Part shown: positions 37,609-47,481 of the stretch, piece after piece
Layout: each line of letters begins with the position of its first letter
Position numbering within the stretch: position 1 is the stretch's first letter
Assembly (NCBI RefSeq): GCF_026013615.1
Contig: NZ_JAPDPI010000005.1
Coordinates: 1-64,000, forward strand
From: Plebeiibacterium marinum
Lineage (GTDB): Bacteria; Bacteroidota; Bacteroidia; Bacteroidales; Marinilabiliaceae
Direction: 5' to 3'
DNA: 64,000 bases
Translations under genes and position numbers: made by a program
Notes under the pieces: model-generated
The model's input: only the letters and a program-made list of their open reading frames with translations
Databases searched by the model: none
What the model was told of the DNA's origin: nothing

Positions 37609-38865
37609 ATGAATAAAATATTAAAAATAGTAGCCATATTGCTTATTGTGGTATCGATAATTTCGTGTCAGGAAAAGTCATCATATACATTTAAAGGTGA
37701 GCTTTCCGGAATTGTAGAAAAAGGTTTGGTTCGTTTGGTTGATCCAATTAGCAATGAGGAAGATACTGCGGAAATGGTAAATGGTAATTTTGTTATTAAT
37801 GGACAATTAGAGCAACCTAAATTGTATCGTTTATATATTGCTGTTCCCAATGTTCCTCCGTTTTCAACATTAAAATCATCGCTGGTTTACATCGAAAACG
37901 GGCAAATTACATGTACGGGTAATTTTAATGAGTTCGAAAATTACTATGATTATTCTGATACAACAAGTATTCGTCCGGTAATAACGGGCTCCGAAGCAAA
38001 TATTTTATACGAAGAATATTTGAGTAATGTACGTCCATATGTAAATCAGGCAGCAGTAATAAGTATGAATTTTGTGACTGATTCGGTTCTTTCTCACCAA
38101 AAAACTGAGGTTGAATTACAAAAAGCACATAAAAATCAGCGCAAATTGTTAGGTCTTCAAAAGCGTAGGGATCAGATTTTAAATGATTTTATACTTAAAC
38201 ATTCAGGCAGCCAGGTGGCATACGATTTGGCCTTTGCTGCCATGAGTATGGACTCGCATTATGAAGAACGTATAGATGAGAGTATTGCTAAAGCAGTCAG
38301 TTATTATGAATCCATTTCGATACCGGACTCTAAAAAAACAGCAAACTGGATATCGGCGTTGAAAAAGTCCGGTTCATTCAATCCAAAACAAATTGATACA
38401 CTTGAAATATTGTCGAAAAGGTGTTTGAACTTTGAAAAAGGGGCTCCATTTATGGATGGTAAAGTATGTTCAATAAATGGAGATACCATTAAATTGAGTT
38501 CTCAGTTTACAGAAGGAAATTACACCTTAATCGATTTTTGGGCCTCCTGGTGTGGCTATTGCAGAGACGATATTCCCCATATTAAAAAAATATATCAGCA
38601 ATATCACTCAAAAGGACTTGATGTTATTAGTGTTTCTGCCGATGAAATAAATAAATCAAAGAAAGCCTGGCTTAAAGCAATGGAGCAGGAAAATATGCCA
38701 TGGGCTCAATATCAGGCTGACTTTAATAGTGAATTATTTACGAACTATGATATTACTGGAATTCCATATTTAATACTTATTGATCCAAATGGGAACATTG
38801 TTAAAGTAGGTATCCGCGGATATAATTTAGATATCGTTTTGGAAGGTATATTTAATCGTGATTAA
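37609..38865 (+). CDS. TlpA-like thioredoxin lipoprotein, paralogue (CGYC)
   Basis: 418 residues, same domain order and length as the gene at 36151, plainly a tandem duplicate. Lipoprotein signal ends SIISC. N-terminal beta domain (FKGELSGIVEKGLVRLVD), helical middle, then a thioredoxin fold with active site WCGYC at Cys 315/318 and cis-Pro loop ITGIPYLILI. The dipeptide between the cysteines (GY) differs from the neighbour (HP), which usually changes redox potential, so the two may have reductive and oxidative roles or different partners. A repeat element separates them. Confidence 0.88.
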   Translation: MNKILKIVAILLIVVSIISCQEKSSYTFKGELSGIVEKGLVRLVDPISNEEDTAEMVNGNFVINGQLEQPKLYRLYIAVPNVPPFSTLKSSLVYIENGQITCTGNFNEFENYYDYSDTTSIRPVITGSEANILYEEYLSNVRPYVNQAAVISMNFVTDSVLSHQKTEVELQKAHKNQRKLLGLQKRRDQILNDFILKHSGSQVAYDLAFAAMSMDSHYEERIDESIAKAVSYYESISIPDSKKTANWISALKKSGSFNPKQIDTLEILSKRCLNFEKGAPFMDGKVCSINGDTIKLSSQFTEGNYTLIDFWASWCGYCRDDIPHIKKIYQQYHSKGLDVISVSADEINKSKKAWLKAMEQENMPWAQYQADFNSELFTNYDITGIPYLILIDPNGNIVKVGIRGYNLDIVLEGIFNRD

Positions 38866-39052
38866 ACAATATTTTTTCTTCGTGATCAAATTTGAAGGAT
38901 GGAATGGGATTAAAAACAGCAGTTTTGCATAATTTCTTATACTTATTTGACGGATTTGTAAGATAACCTTTGTTTTTGGAGTACTAAATTTGCTGGAGTT
39001 ATTAGGTTTAATCATATCTGGCTAGTTCGGATGTACGCAAAAAATTATTGTT

Positions 39053-41437
39053 ATGGTTCAAAGGTTGTTTTCCATTTTTGTTTTTATTCTTATTTCTACT
39101 TCAAATTTTTATTGTCAGGGCTTTGGTGAAAGGGTGTTGTTAAATGACAGTTGGTTCTTTCATTTGGGTGATATGAAGTATGGCGGCAGAGAATCTATGG
39201 ATTGCAGTAAATGGGATATTGTGGAACTCCCACATGATTGGAGCGTGAAACAACATGCAAGTCCTGAATTGGCTAGTTGTACAGGATATTTACCCGGAGG
39301 TATTGCCTGGTATAGAAAAAACATCACAATACCAGAAGCGAAAAAAGGCGAAAAAGTGTACGTTTACTTTGAAGGCGTATACAATAACAGTGAGGTATTT
39401 ATCAACGGAAAATGGTTGGGAAAACGGCCCAATGGTTATATTTCCTTTATGTATGAGTTAACTCCATATATTAAATGGGGTGAAGAAAACTCTGTTGCCG
39501 TAAGGGTAGATCATAGCCAGGATGCTGATTCGCGTTGGTATACGGGATCAGGTATTTACAGAGATGTTTATCTTGTATATGCAAACCCTGTTCATATCGA
39601 CCTTTGGGGGGTATATTATCAGACTGAAATGAAAGGCAATCAGGCCATAATTGAAACCAATACCACTATTAATAATGCCAAAAAAACCTCTTCATTAAAA
39701 GTAGTGCAGGAGATATTTGATGCAGAGGGGAACAAGGTGGCTTCCGGTTCAAAGAATGCAGTTGCCAAAGCTCATACTACAACTGACATTGCTCAGTATA
39801 TTCATCTTAAATCACCTAAGCTCTGGAGTGTAAAATCACCTTATTTGTATACCTTAAAAACAAAAGTGATTGAGAACTCGAAAGTCATAGATCAGAACGA
39901 AACAAAAGTTGGAATCCGAAGCATAAAATTTGATGCAGACAAAGGTTTTTCTTTAAATGGAGAAAACATGAAACTCAAAGGTGTTTGTTTACATCACGAT
40001 GCCGGTATTTTAGGGGCTGCAGTTTATAAATCGGTTTGGAGAAAGCGTTTAATGCAATTAAAGAGCCTGGGATGTAATGCCATCAGAACCAGTCATAATC
40101 CTCAGGCTTCGCATTTGTATGAATTATGCGATGAGCTTGGTTTTTTAGTGATGGATGAGGCATTTGATGAATGGGAATACCCTAAAAACAAGTGGATTGA
40201 AGGTTGGAATAAAGGAACCCCCGGTCACCAGGGAACTTCTCAATATTTTAGGGAGTGGAGCGAACGGGATATAAAAGATCAGGTGATGAGGGACAGGAAC
40301 CATCCTTCAATTGTTATGTGGAGTATTGGTAATGAGGTGGATTATCCCAACGATCCTTATACGCACCCAATATTGGATGAAGAAGGAATAGGTCAGCATC
40401 ATAAGCGAGGTTATTTGTCAGATCATCCTAATGCTAAGCGTCTTGGGGAGATTGCAAAGGAGTTGGTTGCTGCTGTTAAAGAAGCAGATACTTCAAGGCC
40501 TGTTACAGCTGCACTGGCCGGAGCAGTGATGTCAAATTATACCGAATACCCTTTTGTACTGGATATAGTGGGCTATAACTATACCGAATATAAGTACGAT
40601 ACGGATCATGATAAATATCCTGAGAGGGTTTTGTATGGAAGTGAGAACAGGCATGATTTACCGGCATGGCACGCTGTTAGGGATAAAGACTTTATTTTTG
40701 GGCAGTTTTTATGGACCGGGTTTGACTATCTGGGAGAAGCTGGTGCATGGCCTTCTCGTGGTTTTACAACCGGTCTGATTGATCTTGCAGGTAATATAAA
40801 ACCCAGGGGATATTTTCGTCAGTCGCTATGGCTGGAAAGCCCCATGGTTTATGTTGGAACATATAAACCTCATGGCGATTGGTTATCGATGGATGCCCCT
40901 AAAGTATGGAATTATAACGATCAGGATAAGGTGAGGGTTGTATGTTATACCAATTGTGAAGAAGCTGAGCTGTTTTTGAATGGAAAAGTTATTGGTGAAC
41001 GTAAACCATATAATGATGAAACCGGGATTATATATTGGGATGTTAATTATGAACCGGGTGAATTAAAGGTGGTTGCATATAATGGGGATGAAAAGGTTGT
41101 TGATGATTCAGTTGTTACAAATACTCATCCTGTTAAATTAGCAGGAGACGTTCTGAAGTCAGCTGATGATGAGTTGTACCAAATTATAGTAAAGGTTTTG
41201 GATAAAAATGGAAATCAGGTGGTATTAGGTGATAATGAGATTACCTGTAATATTAAAGATGGCGTACTTTTGGGCATGGAGAATGCTTCGAATGATGTTT
41301 CATTGAATTATCAGGACAATGTTCAGCGTTGTATTCATGGGCAACTTTTGATTTATGTAAAAAAGGTGGATAAAAACAAACCTGTGGAAATAGAAATTTC
41401 CAGTCCTATGCTGAAACCGGTGATAATAGTAATTTAG
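39053..41437 (+). CDS. GH2 family glycosidase (beta-galactosidase-like)
   Basis: 794 residues with a signal peptide ending near FYCQG (about residue 23). It has a sugar-binding jelly roll (VELPHDWSVKQH, NNSEVFINGKWLG), an Ig-like domain, and a TIM barrel with NAIRTSHNPQAS. The acid/base is E428 in SIGNEVDYP and the nucleophile E531 in LYGSEN. A C-terminal Ig-like domain (DUF4982-type, VRVVCYTNCEEAELFLNGK) closes the protein. This arrangement is typical of Bacteroidota exo-beta-galactosidases, with beta-glucuronidase as an alternative. It is monocistronic, with 187 bases upstream and about 650 bases of non-coding DNA downstream. Confidence 0.92.
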   Translation: MVQRLFSIFVFILISTSNFYCQGFGERVLLNDSWFFHLGDMKYGGRESMDCSKWDIVELPHDWSVKQHASPELASCTGYLPGGIAWYRKNITIPEAKKGEKVYVYFEGVYNNSEVFINGKWLGKRPNGYISFMYELTPYIKWGEENSVAVRVDHSQDADSRWYTGSGIYRDVYLVYANPVHIDLWGVYYQTEMKGNQAIIETNTTINNAKKTSSLKVVQEIFDAEGNKVASGSKNAVAKAHTTTDIAQYIHLKSPKLWSVKSPYLYTLKTKVIENSKVIDQNETKVGIRSIKFDADKGFSLNGENMKLKGVCLHHDAGILGAAVYKSVWRKRLMQLKSLGCNAIRTSHNPQASHLYELCDELGFLVMDEAFDEWEYPKNKWIEGWNKGTPGHQGTSQYFREWSERDIKDQVMRDRNHPSIVMWSIGNEVDYPNDPYTHPILDEEGIGQHHKRGYLSDHPNAKRLGEIAKELVAAVKEADTSRPVTAALAGAVMSNYTEYPFVLDIVGYNYTEYKYDTDHDKYPERVLYGSENRHDLPAWHAVRDKDFIFGQFLWTGFDYLGEAGAWPSRGFTTGLIDLAGNIKPRGYFRQSLWLESPMVYVGTYKPHGDWLSMDAPKVWNYNDQDKVRVVCYTNCEEAELFLNGKVIGERKPYNDETGIIYWDVNYEPGELKVVAYNGDEKVVDDSVVTNTHPVKLAGDVLKSADDELYQIIVKVLDKNGNQVVLGDNEITCNIKDGVLLGMENASNDVSLNYQDNVQRCIHGQLLIYVKKVDKNKPVEIEISSPMLKPVIIVI

Positions 41438-41458
41438 GGGAAGGATGAGGTGTTGTAA

Positions 41459-41508
41459 GTAGCAGGTATGTAGTATGTTAAATGTGCTTATCTGCTGCTG
41501 TTTTTTTA
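41459..41508 (+). terminator. possible terminator after GH2
   Basis: TAGCAG pairs with CTGCT about 25 bases later, followed by GCTG and a T run. The stem is short and the loop long, so confidence is low. The remaining 41509-41690 is AT-rich with nothing else recognised. Confidence 0.35.
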
Positions 41509-41690
41509 CTCAAAGTTTCCATAATAAAGCGATTATGCTTTTTCTGCCATAAAAAAAATAATTAAGCATTTACGAATTTCTTCAGTATCTTAATTGAAAA
41601 ATTTTCCCTTCTTTTTTTATACAATACATTAATATGTGTTGCTTGCGATTATTAATTTCTTCTTTAAGATGATTCTTGTTCTAAAAAAAT

Positions 41691-42081
41691 AAGATAGTCC
41701 ATTAAAACCAAAAATACATCCATTTTGAGTGTCCGTGAAAACAAGGATATTTGTAAAAGTTGGAAGAACGAATAATAAGAATATGCTTCATTCTTCCTTC
41801 TTCTATCTTCAGGCCTTTTTTTGCCAGACAAAAGTCTTAAGTTAAAGAAAAGTTTTACTGGGTGTTATAGATACAATAGTTCGTTAATTTTTTATAAGTG
41901 TTAGAATATGAGATATTTAATAAAATCAACTTAGGTTGGGTAAAGATTTGATTTTAAGCATCTTGCAAATAAGTCTCTAGTCTCTTATCTAAAATCTAAC
42001 GATCTGTTAAGATAAGGGGGATAACTAAAATATATAAATTAATAATCCATTTTTTTCACATATGCAAAAGGTAAAATTTAA
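41691..42081. repeat. 391-bp duplicated upstream region, copy A
   Basis: Matches 44960-45350 over 391 bases with about seven substitutions and two single-base indels. Its last 20 bases include ATGCAAAAGG, the first codons of the sugar porter at 45331. In this copy the frame stops after 11 codons, so it is a vestigial gene start. It lies directly upstream of the GH2 gene at 42087. Confidence 0.92.
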
Positions 42082-42086
42082 ACATT

Positions 42087-44867
42087 ATGAACTATAATTA
42101 TTTAAGGGTTAAGAACTGTGGGGTATTAGTCTGTTTAATACTTTTGTTAACCAATTGTACTACTACAGAAGATAAGAAATTTATTTCCTTGAAAGGAGAA
42201 TGGGTGGTTACTTTGGATAAAAACGATAAAGGTAAAAACGAACAATGGTTTAACACAATTCAACCCAATGCGCAGCCTATAACATTACCCTCAACTCTGG
42301 ATGAAGCTGGTATAGGTGAAAAAGTTATTGTTGAAACTAAATTGGATAAGGACGTTCTGTATCAATTAAGCAGAAAAAACAAATATATAGGAGCTGCCTG
42401 GTATCAAAAAGAAATTCAAATTCCGAACAGTATGTCTGACAAAGAAATTGTTCTGGAGATGGAAAGGGTTATCTGGAAATCGGAAGTTTGGATTGATGGA
42501 GAGTATAAAGGTACAGATAATAGTTTAGTTAGTGCTCATCAGATATCATTGGGTAAGATTACTCCAGGTAAACACCTTATAACTATTTGCATAGATAATT
42601 GTCAGCAGTATGATTTGTTTGATAATAGCCGGGGTAGAACTCTAACGCATTCATATACTGAAACTACCCAGATTATGTGGAATGGTATTTTGGGTAATTT
42701 CAATTTAAAAGCATTACCTGCTTATTCAATTGATGATTTACAAGTTTATCCAAATATAGAAAAAGGAAAAGTAGAAATTGTAGCTAAAGCCAAAGGTCAA
42801 TCAGAAAATGATATAACTATTCATATTATTGATGGGTTAGGTAAAGAAGTATCTTCAGTACAAACAAAAGCTGAAGAAAATATTGAAGTTGAATTGAGTG
42901 GGGATTTTGCGGCTTGGGATGAGCATCATCCGGTTATTTATACAGCTCAGGTTAAAAATACTACAGGAGATATATTGGCTCAGACAGATTTTGGATTGCG
43001 CAAAATTCAATCTGTTGAAAATAATATGCTTTTAAATGGAAAACGATTGTTTTTAAGAGGAACTCTGGAATGTTGTATTTTCCCATTAACAGGTCATCCC
43101 CCGTTAAATAAAGAGGGTTGGTTAAAAGTATTTCAATCGGCAAAATCTTATGGTTTAAATCATATCCGTTTTCATTCATGGTGTCCACCAGAAGATGCAT
43201 TTCAGGTAGCTGATAGTTTAGGATTTTACCTTCAGGTTGAGATGCCTAACTGGTCACTAAAGTATGGACAGGAGCCGGAAATGGTCAAATGGATGGAAAG
43301 TGAGGGAGAACGTATGATTCGCAATTATGGTAATCACCCTTCGTTTTGTATGATGGCTATGGGTAACGAACTGGAAGGGGATTATGAATTATTAACTGGC
43401 TTTGTAAAGAGATTACAAAAAGAAGATCCAAGGCATCTTTATACAACTACAGCATTTACATTCCAGAAACCACATTCTGAGGAGCCCGATGAGGTAGATG
43501 AATATTGGATTACTCAATGGACTAAAGACGGATGGGTGAGAGGACAGGGTGTATTCGATGATTATGCGCCAAGTTTTGATAAGGATTATCGAGCAAGTAT
43601 TGAGTTTTTGGATATACCTTTAATTACGCATGAAATAGGCCAGTATTCAGTTTACCCAAACCTAAAAGAAATTGAAAAATATACCGGAGTATTGACTCCC
43701 AAGAATTTTGAAGCTATTAAAGCTGACTTAGAAAAGAAAGGCAGATTAGATAAGGCAGATGATTATTTAAAAGCTTCTGGTCAATTGGCTAAAATTCTTT
43801 ATAAGGAAGAAGTAGAAAGAGCTTTAAAAACACCTGGAATCAGCGGTTTTCAATTGTTAGATTTACATGATTTTCCCGGACAAGGAACAGCTCTTGTGGG
43901 TATGCTTGATGCATTTTGGGATTCGAAGGGAATTGTAACCGGAGATGAGTTTAAAACTTTTTGTAATGATCTTGTTCCATTAATTAAGTTTGAAAAGGCA
44001 GTTTATACCAACAATGAAGTGTTTAAAGCTAAGGCTGAAGTAGCTAATTATTGGAAAAATTTAGATGCACCTACTTTTAATTGGAGTATAACACAAAAGG
44101 GATCAGTTTTAAAATCAGGTAGTCTTAAATCAAAAATTATCAAACAAGGTAGCTATGCAGAAGTTGGTGTTTTTGAATTTGAATTAAAAGATATTCATGA
44201 ACCTCAAAAGTTAGATATTACCTTAAGTTTACAAGGAACAGATTATAAAAATTCATGGTCTGTATGGGTGTATCCTCAGGTTCAAGAAGTTGACAAAAAA
44301 GATGTAGTAGTTACATCAAGATGGAATGTAGCAGAGAGTGCTTTAAATGAAGGAAGAAAAGTATTATTTACTCCTGATTTAAAAGAAATAAATGGAATTG
44401 AAGGTAAGTTTGTTCCTGTATTCTGGAGTCCGGTTCATTTTCCAAATCAGCCAGGAAGTATGGGACTTCTTATTAAGGATCAGCATTCATTATTTAATGA
44501 ATTCCCTACCGAATATCATACAAACTGGCAGTGGTGGGATTTATGTAAACAATCAAAATCGTTAGAAGTAGATAGAATTGTTGTTGATCCTGTTATTACT
44601 GTAGTTGATAATTTCTTTAAAAATCGTGATTTGTCAAACTTGTTCGAAGTTAACGTAGGTAAGGGTAAGTTAGTATTTAGCGGGATTGATTTACATTCAA
44701 ATATGGATAGTCGCATTACAGCAAAAGCTTTGTTAAATAGTATTGTAGATTATATGAATACACCTGAGTTTGCTCCTAAACAAACGGTTACATTTAAGTC
44801 ATTGAGTGATTTGTTTCAAAGGGATCCGGATGCAAAGGAAGCTGCTAAAATAGGTTTGTATGAATAG
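42087..44867 (+). CDS. GH2 family glycosidase, lipoprotein, divergent branch
   Basis: 926 residues. Lipoprotein signal ends LLLTNC (Cys near residue 25). The N-terminal sugar-binding domain (LPSTLDEAG, AAWYQKEIQIP, ERVIWKSEVWIDGE) and an Ig-like domain are followed by a TIM barrel with LNHIRFHSWCPPEDAF. The acid/base is E428 in MAMGNELEGD and the nucleophile E516 in ITHEIGQYSVYP. A long C-terminal part (about 640-926) has beta-sandwich character and ends in a conserved-looking LVFSGIDLHSNM segment. It differs from classical LacZ-like enzymes and belongs with the large Bacteroidota exo-acting GH2 group of varied specificity. It is flanked by the two copies of the 391-bp duplication, as if inserted between them. 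Confidence 0.87.
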   Translation: MNYNYLRVKNCGVLVCLILLLTNCTTTEDKKFISLKGEWVVTLDKNDKGKNEQWFNTIQPNAQPITLPSTLDEAGIGEKVIVETKLDKDVLYQLSRKNKYIGAAWYQKEIQIPNSMSDKEIVLEMERVIWKSEVWIDGEYKGTDNSLVSAHQISLGKITPGKHLITICIDNCQQYDLFDNSRGRTLTHSYTETTQIMWNGILGNFNLKALPAYSIDDLQVYPNIEKGKVEIVAKAKGQSENDITIHIIDGLGKEVSSVQTKAEENIEVELSGDFAAWDEHHPVIYTAQVKNTTGDILAQTDFGLRKIQSVENNMLLNGKRLFLRGTLECCIFPLTGHPPLNKEGWLKVFQSAKSYGLNHIRFHSWCPPEDAFQVADSLGFYLQVEMPNWSLKYGQEPEMVKWMESEGERMIRNYGNHPSFCMMAMGNELEGDYELLTGFVKRLQKEDPRHLYTTTAFTFQKPHSEEPDEVDEYWITQWTKDGWVRGQGVFDDYAPSFDKDYRASIEFLDIPLITHEIGQYSVYPNLKEIEKYTGVLTPKNFEAIKADLEKKGRLDKADDYLKASGQLAKILYKEEVERALKTPGISGFQLLDLHDFPGQGTALVGMLDAFWDSKGIVTGDEFKTFCNDLVPLIKFEKAVYTNNEVFKAKAEVANYWKNLDAPTFNWSITQKGSVLKSGSLKSKIIKQGSYAEVGVFEFELKDIHEPQKLDITLSLQGTDYKNSWSVWVYPQVQEVDKKDVVVTSRWNVAESALNEGRKVLFTPDLKEINGIEGKFVPVFWSPVHFPNQPGSMGLLIKDQHSLFNEFPTEYHTNWQWWDLCKQSKSLEVDRIVVDPVITVVDNFFKNRDLSNLFEVNVGKGKLVFSGIDLHSNMDSRITAKALLNSIVDYMNTPEFAPKQTVTFKSLSDLFQRDPDAKEAAKIGLYE

Positions 44868-44959
44868 TGGAATGGAGTATAGAAAAGGATGAAAGGAGTA
44901 AAGAAAAAGCAGGATTGTAATAGTTTTTTGTTATTTCTTGATTTTTGAGTTGAAATACT

Positions 44960-45350
44960 AAGATAGTCCATTAAAACCAAAAATACATCCATTTTGAGTG
45001 TCAGTGAAAACAAGGATATTTGTAAAAGTTGGAAGAACGAATAATAAGAATATGCTTCATTCTTCCTTCTTCTATCTTCAGGCCTTTTTTTTGCCAGACA
45101 AAAGTCTTAAGTTAAAGAAAAGTTTTACTGGGTGTTATAGATACAATAGTTCGTTAATTTTTTATAAGTGTAAGAATATGAGATATTTAATAAAATCAAC
45201 TTAAGTTGGGTAAAGATTTTATTTTAAGCATCTTGCAAATAACTCTCTCGTCTCTTATCTAAAATCTAACGATCTGTTAAGATAAGTGGGATAACTAAAA
45301 TATATAAATTAATAATCCATTTTTTTACATATGCAAAAGGTAAAATTTAA
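44960..45350. repeat. 391-bp duplicated upstream region, copy B
   Basis: Second copy of 41691-42081, here in its probable native place: its last 20 bases are the real start of the sugar porter gene. The most 3' 210 bases include the 139-bp block also found at 13451. Confidence 0.92.
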
Positions 45351-46725
45351 TACACGTTACATTCTGTCAATCTCATTAGTTTCTGCCCTTGGGGGATTGC
45401 TGTTTGGTTATGACTGGGTAGTTATTGGAGGAGCAAAACCATTTTATGAGCAATTTTTTCATATTGCAGATCAGCCAGCCATGCAAGGATGGGCCATGAG
45501 TAGTGCTTTAATTGGCTGTTTAGTAGGTGCCGCAATATCTGGTATGTTAAGTGATAAGTACGGACGAAAACGTTTGTTGATATTTGCTGCTTTCATGTTT
45601 ACACTATCTGCCATAGGCACTGGAATAGCTAACGATTTTACTGTGTTTATTATATATAGGTTAATTGGAGGAATTGGTATTGGATTAGCGTCAACTCTAT
45701 CTCCAATGTATATAGCTGAGATAGCTCCGGCATCCATGCGGGGACAATTTGTTTCGCTTAACCAATTAACAATTGTATTGGGGATTTTAGGTGCGCAGTT
45801 GGCAAACTGGCAAATAGCAGAACCTATACCGGATCATTTTACAGAACTGGATATATTAAATTCATGGAATGGGCAGATGGGATGGCGCTATATGTTTTGG
45901 GCTGAGATTATTCCTGCAGGAATCTTTTTCTTGTTAATGTTCTTTGTTCCTGAAAGTCCAAGATGGTTGGCAAAATCAGGAAATGAGTCAAAGGTTGAAT
46001 CTATTCTGATGAAAATTGGCGGTAAAGAATATGCTGTGCAGGAGTATAATAATATCCACGAATCATTAAAAGGCGAAACCAAAAAGGTAGATTATAAAGA
46101 ATTATTTGAGCCAGGAATAAGAAAGGTCCTTTTAATTGGTATTGTGTTAGCTGCTTTCCAGCAATGGTGTGGGATCAACGTTATATTTAATTATGCCGAG
46201 GAGATTTTTAAAGCTGCCGGTTATGGCGTGTCGGATATCTTGTTTAATATTGTGATTACAGGTATTATCAATGTGATATTTACGTTTGTTGCCATATATA
46301 CCGTTGATAAATTAGGTCGTAGAGCGTTAATGATTATTGGTTCTGCCGGACTGGCACTCATATATATTCTGGTAGGTCTTACTTACTTTTTTCACATTAC
46401 AGGAGTGGCCTTGTTGGTATTGATATTATTGGCTATTGCTACCTATGCCATGTCATTGGCCCCAATTGTATGGGTGGTTATTTCAGAAATATTCCCGAAT
46501 AGAATCAGAGGCGCAGCAATGGCTATTTCAACAATTGCTTTGTGGACAGCAAGTTTTCTTTTAACCTATACATTTCCATTATTAAACGAAGCATTGGGTG
46601 CAGCCGGAACGTTTTGGTTATATGGAGTAATTTGTTTGGGAGGATTCATATTCATCTATAAAAAACTGCCTGAAACAAAAGGAAAATCATTGGAAGAAAT
46701 AGAAAAAGAGATTATTAAAGAATAA
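45331..46725 (+). CDS. MFS sugar porter (sugar:H+ symporter)
   Basis: Inner-membrane monosaccharide transporter of the sugar porter subfamily (XylE/AraE/GalP type), 464 residues with 12 predicted helices. Hallmarks: GGLLFGYDWVVIGGAKPFY, DKYGRKRLL between helices 2 and 3, RLIGGIGIGLASTLSPMYIAE, PESPRWL before the central loop, DKLGRRALM in the second half and PETKGKSLEEIE at the C-terminus. It likely imports the monosaccharide released by the neighbouring GH2 enzymes; the exact sugar cannot be told. The promoter/leader and first codons are duplicated upstream of the GH2 at 42087, which may give both genes the same control. Confidence 0.93.
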   Translation: MQKVKFNTRYILSISLVSALGGLLFGYDWVVIGGAKPFYEQFFHIADQPAMQGWAMSSALIGCLVGAAISGMLSDKYGRKRLLIFAAFMFTLSAIGTGIANDFTVFIIYRLIGGIGIGLASTLSPMYIAEIAPASMRGQFVSLNQLTIVLGILGAQLANWQIAEPIPDHFTELDILNSWNGQMGWRYMFWAEIIPAGIFFLLMFFVPESPRWLAKSGNESKVESILMKIGGKEYAVQEYNNIHESLKGETKKVDYKELFEPGIRKVLLIGIVLAAFQQWCGINVIFNYAEEIFKAAGYGVSDILFNIVITGIINVIFTFVAIYTVDKLGRRALMIIGSAGLALIYILVGLTYFFHITGVALLVLILLAIATYAMSLAPIVWVVISEIFPNRIRGAAMAISTIALWTASFLLTYTFPLLNEALGAAGTFWLYGVICLGGFIFIYKKLPETKGKSLEEIEKEIIKE

Positions 46726-46812
46726 CTATAGGCAAATATCACCATTGCCAAAAGAAATTTTACACTACAGGTATGGACCATGGGTTCATACAATACACAT
46801 ATCAATTATATA

Positions 46813-46857
46813 AAACAAAACGCTGTCATCTTGTTAGTTGCCAGCGTTTTGTTTTTA
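46813..46857 (+). terminator. rho-independent terminator after sugar porter
   Basis: AACAAAACGCTG pairs with CAGCGTTTTGTT and is followed by a T run. Confidence 0.85.
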
Positions 46858-46985
46858 ATGAGGTATTTATTCCAATTTCATTCTATTTTAACCATAAAAG
46901 AACCCAACGAGCACGGACAACATGAGTAAGTTCTTTGGGAAGCTCCCTTTCCTAAATAGTTATGATGTAAAGAGGCATCAAATTT

Positions 46986-47050
46986 CAATGAACAACAAAC
47001 AATGATCAAGGAAGGACAAATTGTTCATTGCTCATTGGTCATTGCTAATT
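46986..47050. repeat. inverted CAATGAACAA / TTGTTCATTG repeat
   Basis: CAATGAACAACAAACAATGA on the left is complementary to the TTGTTCATTGCTCATTG stretch on the right. Such TTCATTG arrays are a common intergenic repeat in this phylum. No gene is recognised in 46726-47481; a 66-codon frame at 47179 has no support. Confidence 0.5.
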
Positions 47051-47134
47051 GATATTCTGTACTAAAATGATTTTGATATGCGTTTAAAGTATGTGTAAAT
47101 CGGCTGTAAATTATGGCATGTGGCAATATTGAAT

Positions 47135-47151
47135 ACTTTATAGTATAAAGT
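47135..47151. promoter_or_regulatory. perfect 17-bp palindrome, possible operator
   Basis: ACTTTATA, central G, TATAAAGT is a perfect dyad about 330 bases before the nuclease gene. It resembles a repressor site but could be chance in AT-rich DNA. Confidence 0.3.
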
Positions 47152-47481
47152 AAAGTAATTTAAAATCATTTATTACTTTTGTTGGGCCTAAAAACATGTA
47201 ACGACAATTTTATTATTACAATGTTCTCAATAATACCAAAAATAAAGAGTAACTATGGAGCTGATTGTATTAAAAAACAAGCATGCATTTTTAACCAAAA
47301 TTTTAATAACCAAATAATACAAAACATATATATATTCGTTAAATCAATTAGTTACAAAGGTAATTGTCCTTGTATATAATGTATATAAAGCTAATGTATT
47401 TAGGGAAATGTTACCAGCAAGGCAAAAAGAGCAATCTGCAAAATATTTAGGCAACTTGATTTGATTTTGTATTTTTGAAAT

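Noticed and set aside
44998-45204. 68-codon open frame inside duplicated region copy B
   Set aside because: Copy A of the duplication has one T fewer in a T run inside this frame, which would shift it, so the frame is not under coding selection.
47179-47379. 66-codon open frame upstream of the nuclease
   Set aside because: AT-rich, TTG start, no recognisable motif, and lies in a repeat-bearing intergenic stretch.
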